From assembly GCF_947090775.1 (NCBI RefSeq), contig NZ_OX352321.1, positions 2,418,001 through 2,482,000 of the forward strand: a stretch of DNA of 64,000 bases, written 5' to 3'. Of the stretch, positions 17,366 to 26,150 are shown in pieces. Made by a program: the position numbers and the translations under genes. The notes beneath the pieces are model-generated. The model made no database searches, was not told where the DNA came from, and saw only the letters and a program-made list of their open reading frames with translations. This DNA comes from Pseudarthrobacter sp. MM222. GTDB lineage: Bacteria > Actinomycetota > Actinomycetes > Actinomycetales > Micrococcaceae. Within the stretch, counting starts at the first letter, position 1; every line of letters begins with the position of its first letter.

Positions 17366-18835
17366 TTAGTTGTCCTTGCCGACGTTTTGAGTGCCGACCG
17401 GTTGACCCTGCCCGGTGTTGGTCCTCCTGTTGATCAACCAGGTGATAAACCACAGCAGGACGCCGATCGCCATCAGCCCGCCCGCGATCTGGTATTGGAT
17501 GACATTGCGGCCCACCCAGGGACCGGCGAGGAAGGCACAGAGCAGGGCCGCCACGAGGGGCAACTGCCCGGGGGAAGTGAAGAACACCTTGCGGTTGGGG
17601 TCCCGCTTGCGGCGGAGGATCAGGCAGGCCACGTTCACCACGGTGAACACGCACAGCAGCAAAAACGCCGTCGTGCCGGAGAGGTTGGCTACGACGTTGC
17701 TCTTCGGATCGCTGGTGACGTACAGAATCAGCCCCAGCGCCAGGATGGTGGAGAAGACGATGCCTGCCCACGGCGTCCGGCGCCCCGGCAGCACCTTTCC
17801 CAGCGGCCGGGGAAGGACGTCTTGGCGCGCCATGCCGTAGATCAGGCGGCTCGCCATCAGCATGTTGATCAATGCGGTATTGGCAACGGCGAAGACCGCA
17901 AGGAACGGGAAGATCCTGTCGATGGGGAAGTCCGGGGAGCCCTTGTGCACCACCTCCAGGAGGGCAGCGCCTTCTGCCTGCCTAATGCTCTCCAGCTCAG
18001 TGGGCGACAGCACGCTGACCACGGAGACGGCCACCAGCATGTAGAGGAGCACCGCGATGCCCAGGCCGGTGAGCATGGACCGCGGGAAAATCCGCTCGGG
18101 GTGCTGCGTCTCCTCGACCATGTTCACCGAGTCCTCGAAGCCCACCATGGCAAAGAAGGCGATGGACGTCGCCGCGGTGACGGCCAGGAACAGGCCTTTG
18201 TCCTGGTAGTCGTTGAAGACGAATATTTCTCCTGCATTCCCCGTGCCCTGGGTCATGACGTAAAAGCCGACGCCGATCACGATGCACAGCGCGGTCATCT
18301 CCACGAGGGTGAGCACCACGTTGAACTTAACGCTCTCGCCCACCCCGCGCAGGTTGATCGCGGCCAGCAGGAGCATGAACCCCATCGCCACGGCGGTGAT
18401 CACGCCCTTATCGGGGAGGTCCATCCAGCCGTTGATCTCCAGGCCACCGAAGAAGTTCTGGGCAAGGACGTTCGCGGAGGTGGACGCGCTGGTGATGCCG
18501 GAGCAGACCACGGCAAATGCCACGAGGAAGGTCACGAAGTGTATGCCGAACGCCTTGTGCGCGTAGAGCGCCGCTCCCGCTGCCTGGGGGTACTGCGTGA
18601 CCAACTCCAGGTAGGAGAATGCGGTCAGCGTCGCCACGATGAAGGCAAGCAGGAACGGAAGCCAGACGATGCCCCCGACCGTGCCGGCCATGGTTCCGGT
18701 GACGGCATAGACTCCTGCGCCGAGGATGTCACCGACGATAAACAGGAGCAGGAGCTTGGGCCCGAGTACCCGTTTGAGTTCGTGTTCGTCGCCTTCCGGC
18801 GTTGCGTCGAACACTTCTTCAGAAGCCTTACTCAT
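17366..18835 (-). CDS. APC-family amino-acid permease
   Basis: The start at 18835 has GGAGG five bases upstream. The 489-residue protein has about 12 hydrophobic segments and the APC signature in TM1, IVGDILGAGVYAVTGTMAG. FEDSVNMVEETQHPERIFPR in the central loop is typical of cationic/basic amino-acid transporter-like (CAT/YfnA) members. TM8-10 carry NTALINMLMASRLIYGMARQDVLP. It is a secondary importer in the plasma membrane, with substrate unknown. It is monocistronic, with the Imm59-like gene 71 bp upstream on the same strand. Confidence 0.88.
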   Translation of the reverse strand: MSKASEEVFDATPEGDEHELKRVLGPKLLLLFIVGDILGAGVYAVTGTMAGTVGGIVWLPFLLAFIVATLTAFSYLELVTQYPQAAGAALYAHKAFGIHFVTFLVAFAVVCSGITSASTSANVLAQNFFGGLEINGWMDLPDKGVITAVAMGFMLLLAAINLRGVGESVKFNVVLTLVEMTALCIVIGVGFYVMTQGTGNAGEIFVFNDYQDKGLFLAVTAATSIAFFAMVGFEDSVNMVEETQHPERIFPRSMLTGLGIAVLLYMLVAVSVVSVLSPTELESIRQAEGAALLEVVHKGSPDFPIDRIFPFLAVFAVANTALINMLMASRLIYGMARQDVLPRPLGKVLPGRRTPWAGIVFSTILALGLILYVTSDPKSNVVANLSGTTAFLLLCVFTVVNVACLILRRKRDPNRKVFFTSPGQLPLVAALLCAFLAGPWVGRNVIQYQIAGGLMAIGVLLWFITWLINRRTNTGQGQPVGTQNVGKDN

Positions 18836-18905
18836 GATGACCTCCACAGCGCGTACATCTACCCTGAGGAACCGCTGCCGGAAGCCGGCCACGGCATGAC
18901 CTACT

Positions 18906-19487
18906 TCACTTTGGCCCCGCCGGATCACTTTGGCAACAACCTGCGGCGTTCGACTGCTTCCGGATGCGGCTCTCGCGTCGGGCAACGAGTTCGTTAATGG
19001 CTCTGACTCGCTTCAGGAAGTCGGCGCCGGCCTCACCCTCGTCCTCATGGAATCTTTCGTACCTCGGACGACCCTGCTCATCCGTCAGATAGACTCGCCA
19101 ACCTGCACCTTGCGTAAGGATGCCGGCTTCCTCGATTCCCATATCACGGTCCTCATGCCAATTGAAGCGGCCGAGGTTTTCGGCCACCAAGACATTCAGG
19201 ACATTGACATCAGCCTCTGAGCTTAGGCGTTCCGCGCGCAGGGCAAAATAGCGATTCGTTGCTCGCACCTTCTCCAAGAAATCGGCAAGGGCCTCTCGCT
19301 CGTCTCCGTGGACCTTTTCATATTGTTCGGCTGCCCTCTCATCCGTCGAATAAACGCGCCATCCGCCAATTTGCAGGACGATTCCCGCCTCGTCGGCGCG
19401 GGGACCGCGGTCCTCAAACCAATTAACGCGGCCGAGGTTCTCCGACTCCAGGATTGCCAGGACGTCTTCTTTGCTTATTTCGTTCAT
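18906..19487 (-). CDS. Tandem-duplicated Imm59-like protein
   Basis: The 193-residue soluble protein consists of two copies of one domain, residues about 9-88 and 96-175, which align without gaps at an offset of 87 with 44 of 80 identical positions. Each copy has ENLGR-NW-ED, EAGI, GWRVY-TDE, a Tyr-Glu then His-x-Asp-Glu, and ADFL--VRA-N. This pattern recalls the Imm59 family of polymorphic-toxin immunity proteins (my recollection of the family pattern, not a search). No toxin or secretion gene is adjacent. Codon use matches the neighbours. The C-terminal 18 residues are a basic, Cys-containing tail. If not immunity, it is a doubled small regulatory domain. Confidence 0.7.
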   Translation of the reverse strand: MNEISKEDVLAILESENLGRVNWFEDRGPRADEAGIVLQIGGWRVYSTDERAAEQYEKVHGDEREALADFLEKVRATNRYFALRAERLSSEADVNVLNVLVAENLGRFNWHEDRDMGIEEAGILTQGAGWRVYLTDEQGRPRYERFHEDEGEAGADFLKRVRAINELVARRESRIRKQSNAAGCCQSDPAGPK

Positions 19488-19591
19488 TCTCTTCTACTCA
19501 CTTCCTGCCGAGGTCACCAGTCACAACATACGCATCCCATGATCTTTCCGCTGCCATGGTCGTACCGGGCCGAAGCAGGTACAACTGAGGG

Positions 19592-21298
19592 ATGACGACC
19601 TCACCCCTGGCGCTCGGTCCGATGATGCGGTACGTGGACGAGACGTCGGCCAGTATCTGGGTGGAGACCCGGAGCCCAGCGCGGGTCTCGGTCCGTGCCG
19701 ACGGCAGAGGCTGGGACGCGCGCACATTCGCGGTGCACGGCCATCACTACGCGCTGGTGGAGGTGGACGGACTGGAGCCGGGAACGGTCACGCCCTACAC
19801 CCTGGAGGTCAACGGATCCAGCGTCTGGCCCGATCCGTCTTCCGGGTTCCCGCCGCCAATGATCACCACGTTGAAGCCCGGCAAGCCGCTGCGGATGGCC
19901 TTCGGCTCCTGCCGGACCAGTGTCCCGCACGACGAGTCGGGCAACCGGACCCACGGCATCGACTCGCTACGTGCCTACGCACTCCGAATGGCCTCCGGCA
20001 GCGACCAGGCGTGGCCGGATCTGGTGGCTTTCCTCGGGGACCAGGTGTACGCCGACTCGACCAGCGAGCAGATGCAACAGTTCATCCGCGCCCGCCGGAA
20101 CATCGCCGAACCGCCTGGCGAGGAGCTCAAGGACTACGAGGAATACGCCCACCTCTACTACCTGGCCTGGTCGGACCCGGCCAACAGGTGGCTGCTGTCC
20201 ACCCTTCCCAGCGCCATGATCTTCGACGACCACGACATCCGCGACGACTGGAACTCCTCGCTGAGCTGGAAGAAGGAAATGGAAGCCACCTCCTGGTGGA
20301 GTGAACGGATTGTCGCGGGGCTGGCCTCGTACTGGGTCTACCAGCATCTGGGGAACCTGTCGCCGCAGGAGCGCGTCGAGGATCCTATCTGGCAGCAAAT
20401 CGCCCGGCACGGTGCCGAGACAGAGCTCGACCTGAGCGCGGAGCTGGACCGCTTCGCCGAACGGGCCGATAAGGACCCGGAATCCTACCGTTGGAGCTTC
20501 TGCCGGGATTTCGGGGACACCCGGCTGGTAGTGGTGGATTCCCGCGCCGCCCGGAACCTGCAACCGGAAACCCGCTCCCTGCTCGACGAAGCGGAAATGG
20601 CCTGGCTCGACGGCCGGATGCGCGGCGGTTTCCGCCACCTGCTGGTGGCGACGTCGCTGCCATTCCTGCTGCCGATGGGCCTGCACCACGTCGAGGCCTG
20701 GGATGAGGCCGTGTCCGAAGGCGCGTGGGGAAAACTGGGCGCCCGAGCCGGCGAGAAACTGCGCCAGGCGTTGGACCTTGAACACTGGGGCGCCTTCCAG
20801 AGGAGTTTCCAGAAAGTGGCGGCCATGGCGGCCGACGTCGCCGATGGCAAGCGGGGCGCGGCACCGGACACCGTCACCTTCCTCTCCGGAGACGTACATT
20901 TTTCCTACGTTTCGGAGGTGAGGCGCTCCTCGGGCAGCCGGATCGTGCAGGCAGTCTGCTCCCCTATCCGAAACCCGCTGCCCCGGTTGATGAGGTCGTT
21001 TTCGGCCATCCTGTCCTATGGCCTGGGCGAAGCGGCAGGTTCCCTGGCCGCCCGCTCCGCGAAGGTCCCGGACCCGCCGTTCCGTTGGTCCGGCGTCAAG
21101 GGGCCATGGTTCGACAACAACCTGGCCTGCCTTGAGGTGGCGCCGGAGGGGCTGAAGCTGTGGTGGCAGACGGGGGTCGTGAACGACGGCGACCACCTGC
21201 ATCCGGGGCTGGAACTGGTCGCCTCCGTCACCGTGGTTCCCCGGAGTGCCGGGGAGCGCGGCGTGAGTTCTGCCTCAGAAGCGCTCTCGGAGGAATAA
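19592..21298 (+). CDS. PhoD-like metallophosphatase
   Basis: The 568-residue protein has an N-terminal fibronectin-like beta domain (about 1-90) followed by a PhoD metallophosphatase fold. Motifs in order are MAFGSCRTS, LVAFLGDQVYAD (metal-binding Asp), MIFDDHDIRDDWN (Asp-Asp-His), LVVVDSRAARNL and FLSGDVHFSYVSEV (His pair for metal). No signal peptide or Tat motif is present, so unlike classical PhoD it is predicted to be cytoplasmic. The family cleaves phosphomono- or diesters with Fe/Ca. The start ATG 19592 follows CTGAGGG. It stands alone, followed by a small gene. Confidence 0.85.
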   Translation: MTTSPLALGPMMRYVDETSASIWVETRSPARVSVRADGRGWDARTFAVHGHHYALVEVDGLEPGTVTPYTLEVNGSSVWPDPSSGFPPPMITTLKPGKPLRMAFGSCRTSVPHDESGNRTHGIDSLRAYALRMASGSDQAWPDLVAFLGDQVYADSTSEQMQQFIRARRNIAEPPGEELKDYEEYAHLYYLAWSDPANRWLLSTLPSAMIFDDHDIRDDWNSSLSWKKEMEATSWWSERIVAGLASYWVYQHLGNLSPQERVEDPIWQQIARHGAETELDLSAELDRFAERADKDPESYRWSFCRDFGDTRLVVVDSRAARNLQPETRSLLDEAEMAWLDGRMRGGFRHLLVATSLPFLLPMGLHHVEAWDEAVSEGAWGKLGARAGEKLRQALDLEHWGAFQRSFQKVAAMAADVADGKRGAAPDTVTFLSGDVHFSYVSEVRRSSGSRIVQAVCSPIRNPLPRLMRSFSAILSYGLGEAAGSLAARSAKVPDPPFRWSGVKGPWFDNNLACLEVAPEGLKLWWQTGVVNDGDHLHPGLELVASVTVVPRSAGERGVSSASEALSEE

Positions 21299-21366
21299 CA
21301 GCGGCTTTGGAAGGCTTGTTCCAGACAGCGGGGCCAGGTGGCCACCGCCAGAAAAAAGGACTCCTC

Positions 21367-21633
21367 TTGCCCACTGCTTTTATCCCGTTCACCCTGCGCG
21401 CTACTGCCCGGGAAGGCCACCTCCGGGCCTTCCGGACGGATATTGAACGGCTGACCTCCGACCACCGTGCGCCGCTGTCTACTGTCGGGTCGACGGACAC
21501 GATGGCGTGCCTCCGCGGCGCGATAGCCAAGGGCGAGCACACCGAGAACGAGGCGAGCCTCGCCAGGTACTTGGAGGACCGGCTGCTCAGGAACGGCATC
21601 CACCTCGACATCACGGTCAACCTGGAGCGCTAG
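21367..21633 (+). CDS. Small hypothetical protein, 88 residues
   Basis: The TTG start at 21367 is chosen because AAAGGA lies six bases before it; the frame is open further upstream but is noise there. The protein is mixed helix/strand, FIPFTLRATAREGHLRAF at the start and RNGIHLDITVNLER at the end, with no known motif. It may be co-transcribed with the PhoD-like gene (68-bp gap). Confidence 0.5.
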   Translation: MPTAFIPFTLRATAREGHLRAFRTDIERLTSDHRAPLSTVGSTDTMACLRGAIAKGEHTENEASLARYLEDRLLRNGIHLDITVNLER

Positions 21634-21743
21634 CAGCTTCCGCGCGCCAAAAAAGGTACAAGTCCGGCTCTATCCCATCCGGCCCGGAGCCTCTATTCTC
21701 TTGCCATGAGAGTCGGGGGCGCAGATGAGCGTGCGAGCCGCAC

Positions 21744-22301
21744 ATGAACGCCCGCAGCGCCCCGCCGCCTGACAACTACGACGAATTCCTCTCAAGGCTG
21801 GACGTTGCCACCACAAGCCTGGGCACGCGCGCCGCCGCGCTGGATAAGGCGATATCGGCTGTTGCTTTGCTCCTGGGACCCTACGAATCCGCCGTCCGGA
21901 AATGGGAACGTCGCCGCGTTCACGTCGGTCATCAGCTGGGCCGTCACTCCGGGACGCCACAGACTTACTCCGCACTGTGCGAGCTCCACGACATGGCGGT
22001 GAAGATGGAGTCGATGCTGCGCGACCGTACCGAGCGCGTCGCGGACAAGCTATTGGTCATGCAGGAGCGTCGCGCCGCAATCGACAAGTCGCTGCTGGAG
22101 CTGGAGATGAGCAGGGTCAAACTGAATTCTTCCCGGATGCTGTCCCGGGACCGCGAGAAGCTGAACCGGGTCTTTTACGACCTTGCCGGTTCCGCTGGTG
22201 CCGTCGATACCATGTCCGACCTGGGCCTGCTCGGGGACCTCAAGGAAGCACGCGAGGCAGTCATCCTGGCTGAAGCGCTGATTGAAGTGAAGGGGCAGTA
22301 G
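21744..22301 (+). CDS. Hypothetical coiled-coil protein, 185 residues
   Basis: It is almost entirely helical, with two long heptad-rich stretches (about 20-60 and 75-150) rich in Arg, Glu, Leu. It has no signal peptide and no catalytic motif. It is followed two bases later by a membrane-protein gene, so the two are probably made together and may interact. The family is unknown to me. Confidence 0.7.
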   Translation: MNARSAPPPDNYDEFLSRLDVATTSLGTRAAALDKAISAVALLLGPYESAVRKWERRRVHVGHQLGRHSGTPQTYSALCELHDMAVKMESMLRDRTERVADKLLVMQERRAAIDKSLLELEMSRVKLNSSRMLSRDREKLNRVFYDLAGSAGAVDTMSDLGLLGDLKEAREAVILAEALIEVKGQ

Positions 22302-22303
22302 AA

Positions 22304-22852
22304 ATGGAAAAGTCGGTGCCGGGTCAGTCCCCGAGGAACTCCGTCACTCTTGTCCGCTGGACGAAGAAGCCCGGTCAGGATCCCGTTGCCAGGCTTGTCC
22401 TGTTCAGTATCGTCGGGTTGCTGCTGTGCCTGGTCTTGATGGCCTTTCTGCCCGGTCTCAGGAGTTTCGGTGCTGTTGCGTTGTTCACGGCCTTCTTCGC
22501 GGTGATTCTCACGGCTCCCACGGTGTCGAGCCAGAGGGGATTCACGCAGGGGCTCACCAGGCGGGTCAATGAAACGATCGTTGAAGTGACCGGCAGGTCT
22601 GGGGACCGACTCTCCGTCAAGCAGTTTCGGGGCTTGGTCAAAAGCGGCGAGCGGCTTTACCTTCCTGTCAGCGGTGTACAAGGATTGAGCCTGCACGTGG
22701 AACGGGCCCCGATACTGGAGAAAAATGCGCCGGAAAAGTTTTCTGCGGTCTTCACCGTAATTCCGCCGGACAACGGCACCGCCAGCTTCGACCGGTTGGT
22801 TGCCGCGGCAATCGGCCCCGGCCCGGGTTCCTCCACCAGCATCGAGACGTAG
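22304..22852 (+). CDS. Hypothetical membrane protein, 182 residues
   Basis: The N-terminal 28 residues are polar. Two membrane helices follow (about 29-50 and 53-72), then a soluble C-terminal domain of about 110 residues starting SSQRGFTQGLTRRVNETIVEV. That domain is beta-rich, with SGERLYLPVSGVQGLSLHVE. It is coupled to the coiled-coil gene upstream (2-bp gap), and the pair likely forms a membrane-attached complex. No function can be assigned. Confidence 0.7.
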   Translation: MEKSVPGQSPRNSVTLVRWTKKPGQDPVARLVLFSIVGLLLCLVLMAFLPGLRSFGAVALFTAFFAVILTAPTVSSQRGFTQGLTRRVNETIVEVTGRSGDRLSVKQFRGLVKSGERLYLPVSGVQGLSLHVERAPILEKNAPEKFSAVFTVIPPDNGTASFDRLVAAAIGPGPGSSTSIET

Positions 22853-22877
22853 CCACGCTATCCACCAAGCGGATCGG

Positions 22878-22928
22878 CCGCTCTATTTTTCCAGCCGCTC
22901 TATGTTTCCAGCCGCTCTATGTTTCCAG
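22878..22928. repeat. 17-bp tandem repeat, three copies
   Basis: CCGCTCTATGTTTCCAG is repeated head to tail at 22878-22894 (one mismatch, T for G), 22895-22911 and 22912-22928. It sits between the membrane-protein stop and the phosphoesterase start, in the latter's promoter region. Confidence 0.85.
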
Positions 22929-22986
22929 CGGCGCCGGAGGCGTCAGGCCGGTGAGGGGCTGCGGCCGTTCGTGGGAGGATTCTGCT

Positions 22987-23493
22987 ATGCCGCTGCGCCT
23001 CCTGTTCGTCTCCGATACGCACGTCCCCCACCGGGCCCGGAACCTTCCCTCCCAGGTATGGGCCGCCGTCGAGAGCGCCGATGTGGTGTTCCACGCCGGC
23101 GACTGGGTGACGGCCGGCCTGCTGGACGAATTCGAGTCCCGCAGCCGCCGGCTGATTGCCGTCTACGGCAACAACGATGGCCCGGAGCTTCGCAGTCGGC
23201 TGCCGGAAACCACGTCCGTGACCCTGGAGGGAGTGCGGTTCTCAATGGTGCACGAGACGGGCCCGGCCAAAGGCCGGGAGCAACGGTGCGAGGCCCTGTA
23301 TCCGGACGCCGACGTCCTGGTCTTCGGACATAGCCACATCCCCTGGGACACGATCTGCCCGAAGGGCCTCCGCTTGCTGAACCCCGGCTCCCCTACCGAC
23401 CGCCGGCGCCAGCCCGTCTGCACCTACCTCACGGCAAGCGTCGACGGCGGAGCGCTGGCGGATGTCCGGCTCGTGGAGGTCCACAAGGATTGA
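22987..23493 (+). CDS. YfcE/MJ0936-type metallophosphoesterase
   Basis: The start at 22987 follows GGGAGG by eight bases. The 168-residue calcineurin-like enzyme has all five metal motifs in order: SDTHVPHR (Asp, His), HAGDW (Asp), GNNDGPE (Asn, Asp), VHE (His) and FGHSHIP (His-x-His). Proteins of this small family hydrolyse phosphodiesters (2',3'-cAMP or bis-pNPP in vitro); the in vivo substrate is unknown. It is cytoplasmic. The promoter region includes the 17-bp triple repeat. Confidence 0.88.
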   Translation: MPLRLLFVSDTHVPHRARNLPSQVWAAVESADVVFHAGDWVTAGLLDEFESRSRRLIAVYGNNDGPELRSRLPETTSVTLEGVRFSMVHETGPAKGREQRCEALYPDADVLVFGHSHIPWDTICPKGLRLLNPGSPTDRRRQPVCTYLTASVDGGALADVRLVEVHKD

Positions 23494-23541
23494 TCGCGGC
23501 ATCACAGCTAGTCCCGGACGACGCCGGAAGAGTCGTTCATC

Positions 23542-24063
23542 CTAGCGATCCCTCGGGTTTTCGTTCGGGTTCAGGCCCTTGACGTACGCGGCCTGGCCCG
23601 CGTGCTGGAGGCAATCGGCAATTGTGCTGATCAGCCGCACCCCGAGAGTGACGGGCGGGTCCCAGCGCGTGTCGACGATGCGGTCGAAGTCGCCGTCGCC
23701 GAGCGCCTCCACATACTCCACGGTCGGCCGGTGGACGGCGTCGTAGTACTCGAGCAACAGCTCCGGCGCGGCCTGCACTGCGTCGACCTGGCGGCTGGAA
23801 TGGCCGTAGCCCGTGTCGCGTTTGGGCAACGGCAAGTCGAAGCGGCCGGCAAACCCCTGCGAGGTCCAGACCTGCTCCAGGCCCGCGGCGGAGGCGAGTT
23901 GCGCGTCCTCTACACGGCCGAGGTGCCAGATCAACCACGCGATCGAGTTTCCGGTGCCAGCGGGACGCCGGACCAGGGACTCGTGGCTGACCCCTTCCAG
24001 TGTGGCGGCCACGGTTTCACGGATCCGGCCGAAAGCGTCCAGCAGCAATTCGTTGGATTTCAT
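23542..24063 (-). CDS. DinB-family (DUF664-like) protein
   Basis: The 173-residue four-helix protein has a metal-site pattern typical of DinB folds: His in NSIAWLIWHLGRVED and His in CLQHAGQAAYVKG, plus a His in RHTP-like VHRPTVEYVE. Actinobacterial DinB proteins include mycothiol-dependent transferases; whether this one uses mycothiol is not visible. A perfect inverted repeat (24096-24111) lies 33 bp upstream of the start and may control it. It is monocistronic, convergent with the phosphoesterase gene. Confidence 0.8.
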   Translation of the reverse strand: MKSNELLLDAFGRIRETVAATLEGVSHESLVRRPAGTGNSIAWLIWHLGRVEDAQLASAAGLEQVWTSQGFAGRFDLPLPKRDTGYGHSSRQVDAVQAAPELLLEYYDAVHRPTVEYVEALGDGDFDRIVDTRWDPPVTLGVRLISTIADCLQHAGQAAYVKGLNPNENPRDR

Positions 24064-24095
24064 CGAGTCTCCTCACGGTGCTTCATTCCAGAGTC

Positions 24096-24111
24096 CTCAT
24101 GCTTGCATGAG
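24096..24111. promoter_or_regulatory. Inverted repeat before the DinB gene
   Basis: CTCATGC-TT-GCATGAG has perfect 7-bp arms, 33 bp upstream of the DinB start on the other strand. It is a candidate operator. Confidence 0.45.
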
Positions 24112-24410
24112 AACCACACAACCGGACAGGGCCCTCGCACGCATCGATGCTAGTGACGAAGCTCTCACTCTCCGTGGACACCACCGCACTTCCCGTTTGT
24201 CCGGGCACTTCCGGACGCGGCGGCCGCTTCCGGGGCGAAGTCCTCGGCTTGATAGAATTATGCGGGCCCGGCGGCGTGATTTTGGGCTTAAAATTCGGAT
24301 TTGTTGCCAGCCACTCCCGCTTGGCAGAATTTTTAGATTGGGTGCGGACGATGTCCCCGCCAGCTTTTGCGGAGGCTTCCGTGAAGATTCCATCCACCAC
24401 AGGGAGCACC
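24112..24410. other. metN upstream region
   Basis: No gene is visible. It includes inverted repeat GTCCGG-gcactt-CCGGAC (24199-24216) and TAGAAT (24253-24258) as a possible -10 box. I looked for a SAM-type riboswitch before the methionine operon and saw no conserved core. Confidence 0.35.
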
Positions 24411-25391
24411 ATGATTTCCGTAGGCCGGGTCTCGAAGAGCTACGGCTCCAGGTCGACGGCGGTCCGGGCACTTGACGACGTCTCGCTGTCCGTCGCCCGC
24501 GGCGAGATTTTCGGCGTCGTTGGCCAAAGCGGCGCCGGTAAGAGCACGCTGATCCGCACCATCAATTCCCTGGAGCGTCCGGACTCGGGAAGCGTCCTGG
24601 TCGACGGCCGCGAGATGACCACCCTGTCCGGCACAGAGTTGCGCGCTGCACGCCACAACATCGGCATGATCTTTCAGCACTTCAACCTTCTCAGCAGCAG
24701 GACTGTGCAGGCGAATGTGGAGCTCTCCCTCGAGATCACCGGCGCGGGACGCGAGGCGCGGCGGTACCGGGCACTCGAGATCCTCGAGCTGGTAGGCCTC
24801 CACGGCAAGGCCGGAGCCTACCCCGCGCAGCTGTCCGGCGGACAGAAACAGCGCGTGGGCATTGCCCGTGCGCTGGCGTCCAACCCAACAGTTCTGCTCA
24901 GCGACGAGGCGACGTCGGCACTGGACCCCGAAACGACGAGGCAAATTCTTGACCTGATCCGCCAGCTGAGCAAGGACCTGGGCCTGACCGTGCTGCTCAT
25001 CACGCACGAAATGGATGTCGTGAAGAGAATCTGCGACTCGGCCGCCGTCATGAGCGGGGGGCGGATCCTGGAGCAGGGTCCCGTGGAACAGCTGCTGACA
25101 ACGGAGAAGTCCCTGCTGGGCCAGGCCCTGTTCCAACTGGGGGAAATCCCGGAGACGTCCAACGCAATCGTGGAAATCACCTTTAACGGCGTCAAGACGG
25201 ACCGTCCCGTGATCGCGCAGCTGGCGCGCAAGCACGGCATCGACGTCGGAATCCTGGGCGCCGCCGTTGAAACCATCCACGGACACCAGACAGGACGCAC
25301 CAGGCTCGAGCTGCCCGGAGACGAACGGACCGTGGCCGGCGCCGTGGCCGATCTCCGTTCGCAGGGACTCTTCGTGGAGGTAATCAAGTGA
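24411..25391 (+). CDS. metN: Methionine ABC transporter ATP-binding protein MetN
   Basis: The start at 24411 has AGGGAG four bases upstream; the frame is open further upstream but is noise. The 326-residue protein has Walker A GQSGAGKS (38-45), FQHFNLLSSRTV, signature LSGGQKQRVGI, a Walker B region reading LLSDEATSALD, and the switch His in LLITHEM. RTINSLERP after the P-loop and the C-terminal NIL domain (about 245-326, ending LRSQGLFVEVIK), which senses methionine and inhibits transport, identify MetN over other ABC ATPases. The 3' end overlaps metI by four bases (ATGA type). Confidence 0.95.
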   Translation: MISVGRVSKSYGSRSTAVRALDDVSLSVARGEIFGVVGQSGAGKSTLIRTINSLERPDSGSVLVDGREMTTLSGTELRAARHNIGMIFQHFNLLSSRTVQANVELSLEITGAGREARRYRALEILELVGLHGKAGAYPAQLSGGQKQRVGIARALASNPTVLLSDEATSALDPETTRQILDLIRQLSKDLGLTVLLITHEMDVVKRICDSAAVMSGGRILEQGPVEQLLTTEKSLLGQALFQLGEIPETSNAIVEITFNGVKTDRPVIAQLARKHGIDVGILGAAVETIHGHQTGRTRLELPGDERTVAGAVADLRSQGLFVEVIK

Positions 25392-26089
25392 TCGACCGCA
25401 ATGACCCCTACTTCTGGTCGGACCTCCTGGACACGATCCTGAAGGGCACGGGCGAGACCTTCTACACAGTGGGCCTGAGCCTGCTCTTCACGGTCGTTTT
25501 CGGCCTCGCGGCCGGGGTGCTCCTGGTGACCACCGAGTCCGGCGGCCTGCTGTCGAAGCTCTTCGGCAGCCGGGCGCTGGGACTCGTCGTCAACCGTGTG
25601 CTGGACCTCCTGGTGAACATCGGGCGCTCCATCCCGTTTATCATCCTCATGATCCTGCTCATTCCATTCACGCGGCTTCTGGTCGGATCCTTCATCGGAC
25701 CCACCGCGGCCATTGTCCCGCTGACCATCGCCGGCATACCGTTCTTCGCCCGTTTGGTGGAGATCGGCATCCGCGAAGTGCCGGTGGGCCTCGTCGAGGC
25801 GGCCCAGTCGCTGGGCGCCACCCGGTGGACCATCCTGACCAAGGTCATGGTTGCCGAGGCGGTTCCGGCCCTTGCCCTCGGGCTATCCACCACCGTCGTC
25901 GGCCTCATCGGCTACTCCGCGATGGTCGGCGCCGTAGGCGGCGGCGGCCTCGGGGACGTTGCCTTCCGCTACGGCTACCAGCGGTACAGCCCCGAATACA
26001 TGTTCGGCGTCGTTATCCTCCTGGTCCTGCTGGTGCAGGTGTTCCAATCCCTGGGCAACTTCGCGGCGCGGCGCCTGTCCCACCGGTAG
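25388..26089 (+). CDS. metI: Methionine ABC transporter permease MetI
   Basis: The 233-residue membrane protein has five to six helices. The start region DLLDTILKGTGETFYTVGLSLLFTVVFGL, the NIGRSIPFIILMILLIPFTR stretch and the EAA loop EAAQSLGATRWTILTKVMVAEAVPAL are typical of MetI. It begins inside the metN stop (4-bp overlap), so translation is coupled. A homodimer forms the pore with MetN. Confidence 0.95.
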   Translation: MIDRNDPYFWSDLLDTILKGTGETFYTVGLSLLFTVVFGLAAGVLLVTTESGGLLSKLFGSRALGLVVNRVLDLLVNIGRSIPFIILMILLIPFTRLLVGSFIGPTAAIVPLTIAGIPFFARLVEIGIREVPVGLVEAAQSLGATRWTILTKVMVAEAVPALALGLSTTVVGLIGYSAMVGAVGGGGLGDVAFRYGYQRYSPEYMFGVVILLVLLVQVFQSLGNFAARRLSHR

Positions 26090-26150
26090 CCACCGCCCCG
26101 TACCGCCCAATCCTTCCCCTCAACCCATCCCATTCTGCGAAAGAGTTCCA

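Noticed and set aside
17387..18997. 536-codon open frame on the plus strand
   Set aside because: Antisense to the amino-acid permease; His/Asp/Gln-rich noise without membrane or enzyme motifs.
24112..24410. SAM riboswitch before metN
   Set aside because: No conserved SAM-I/II/IV core or pseudoknot pattern could be seen; only a short inverted repeat.
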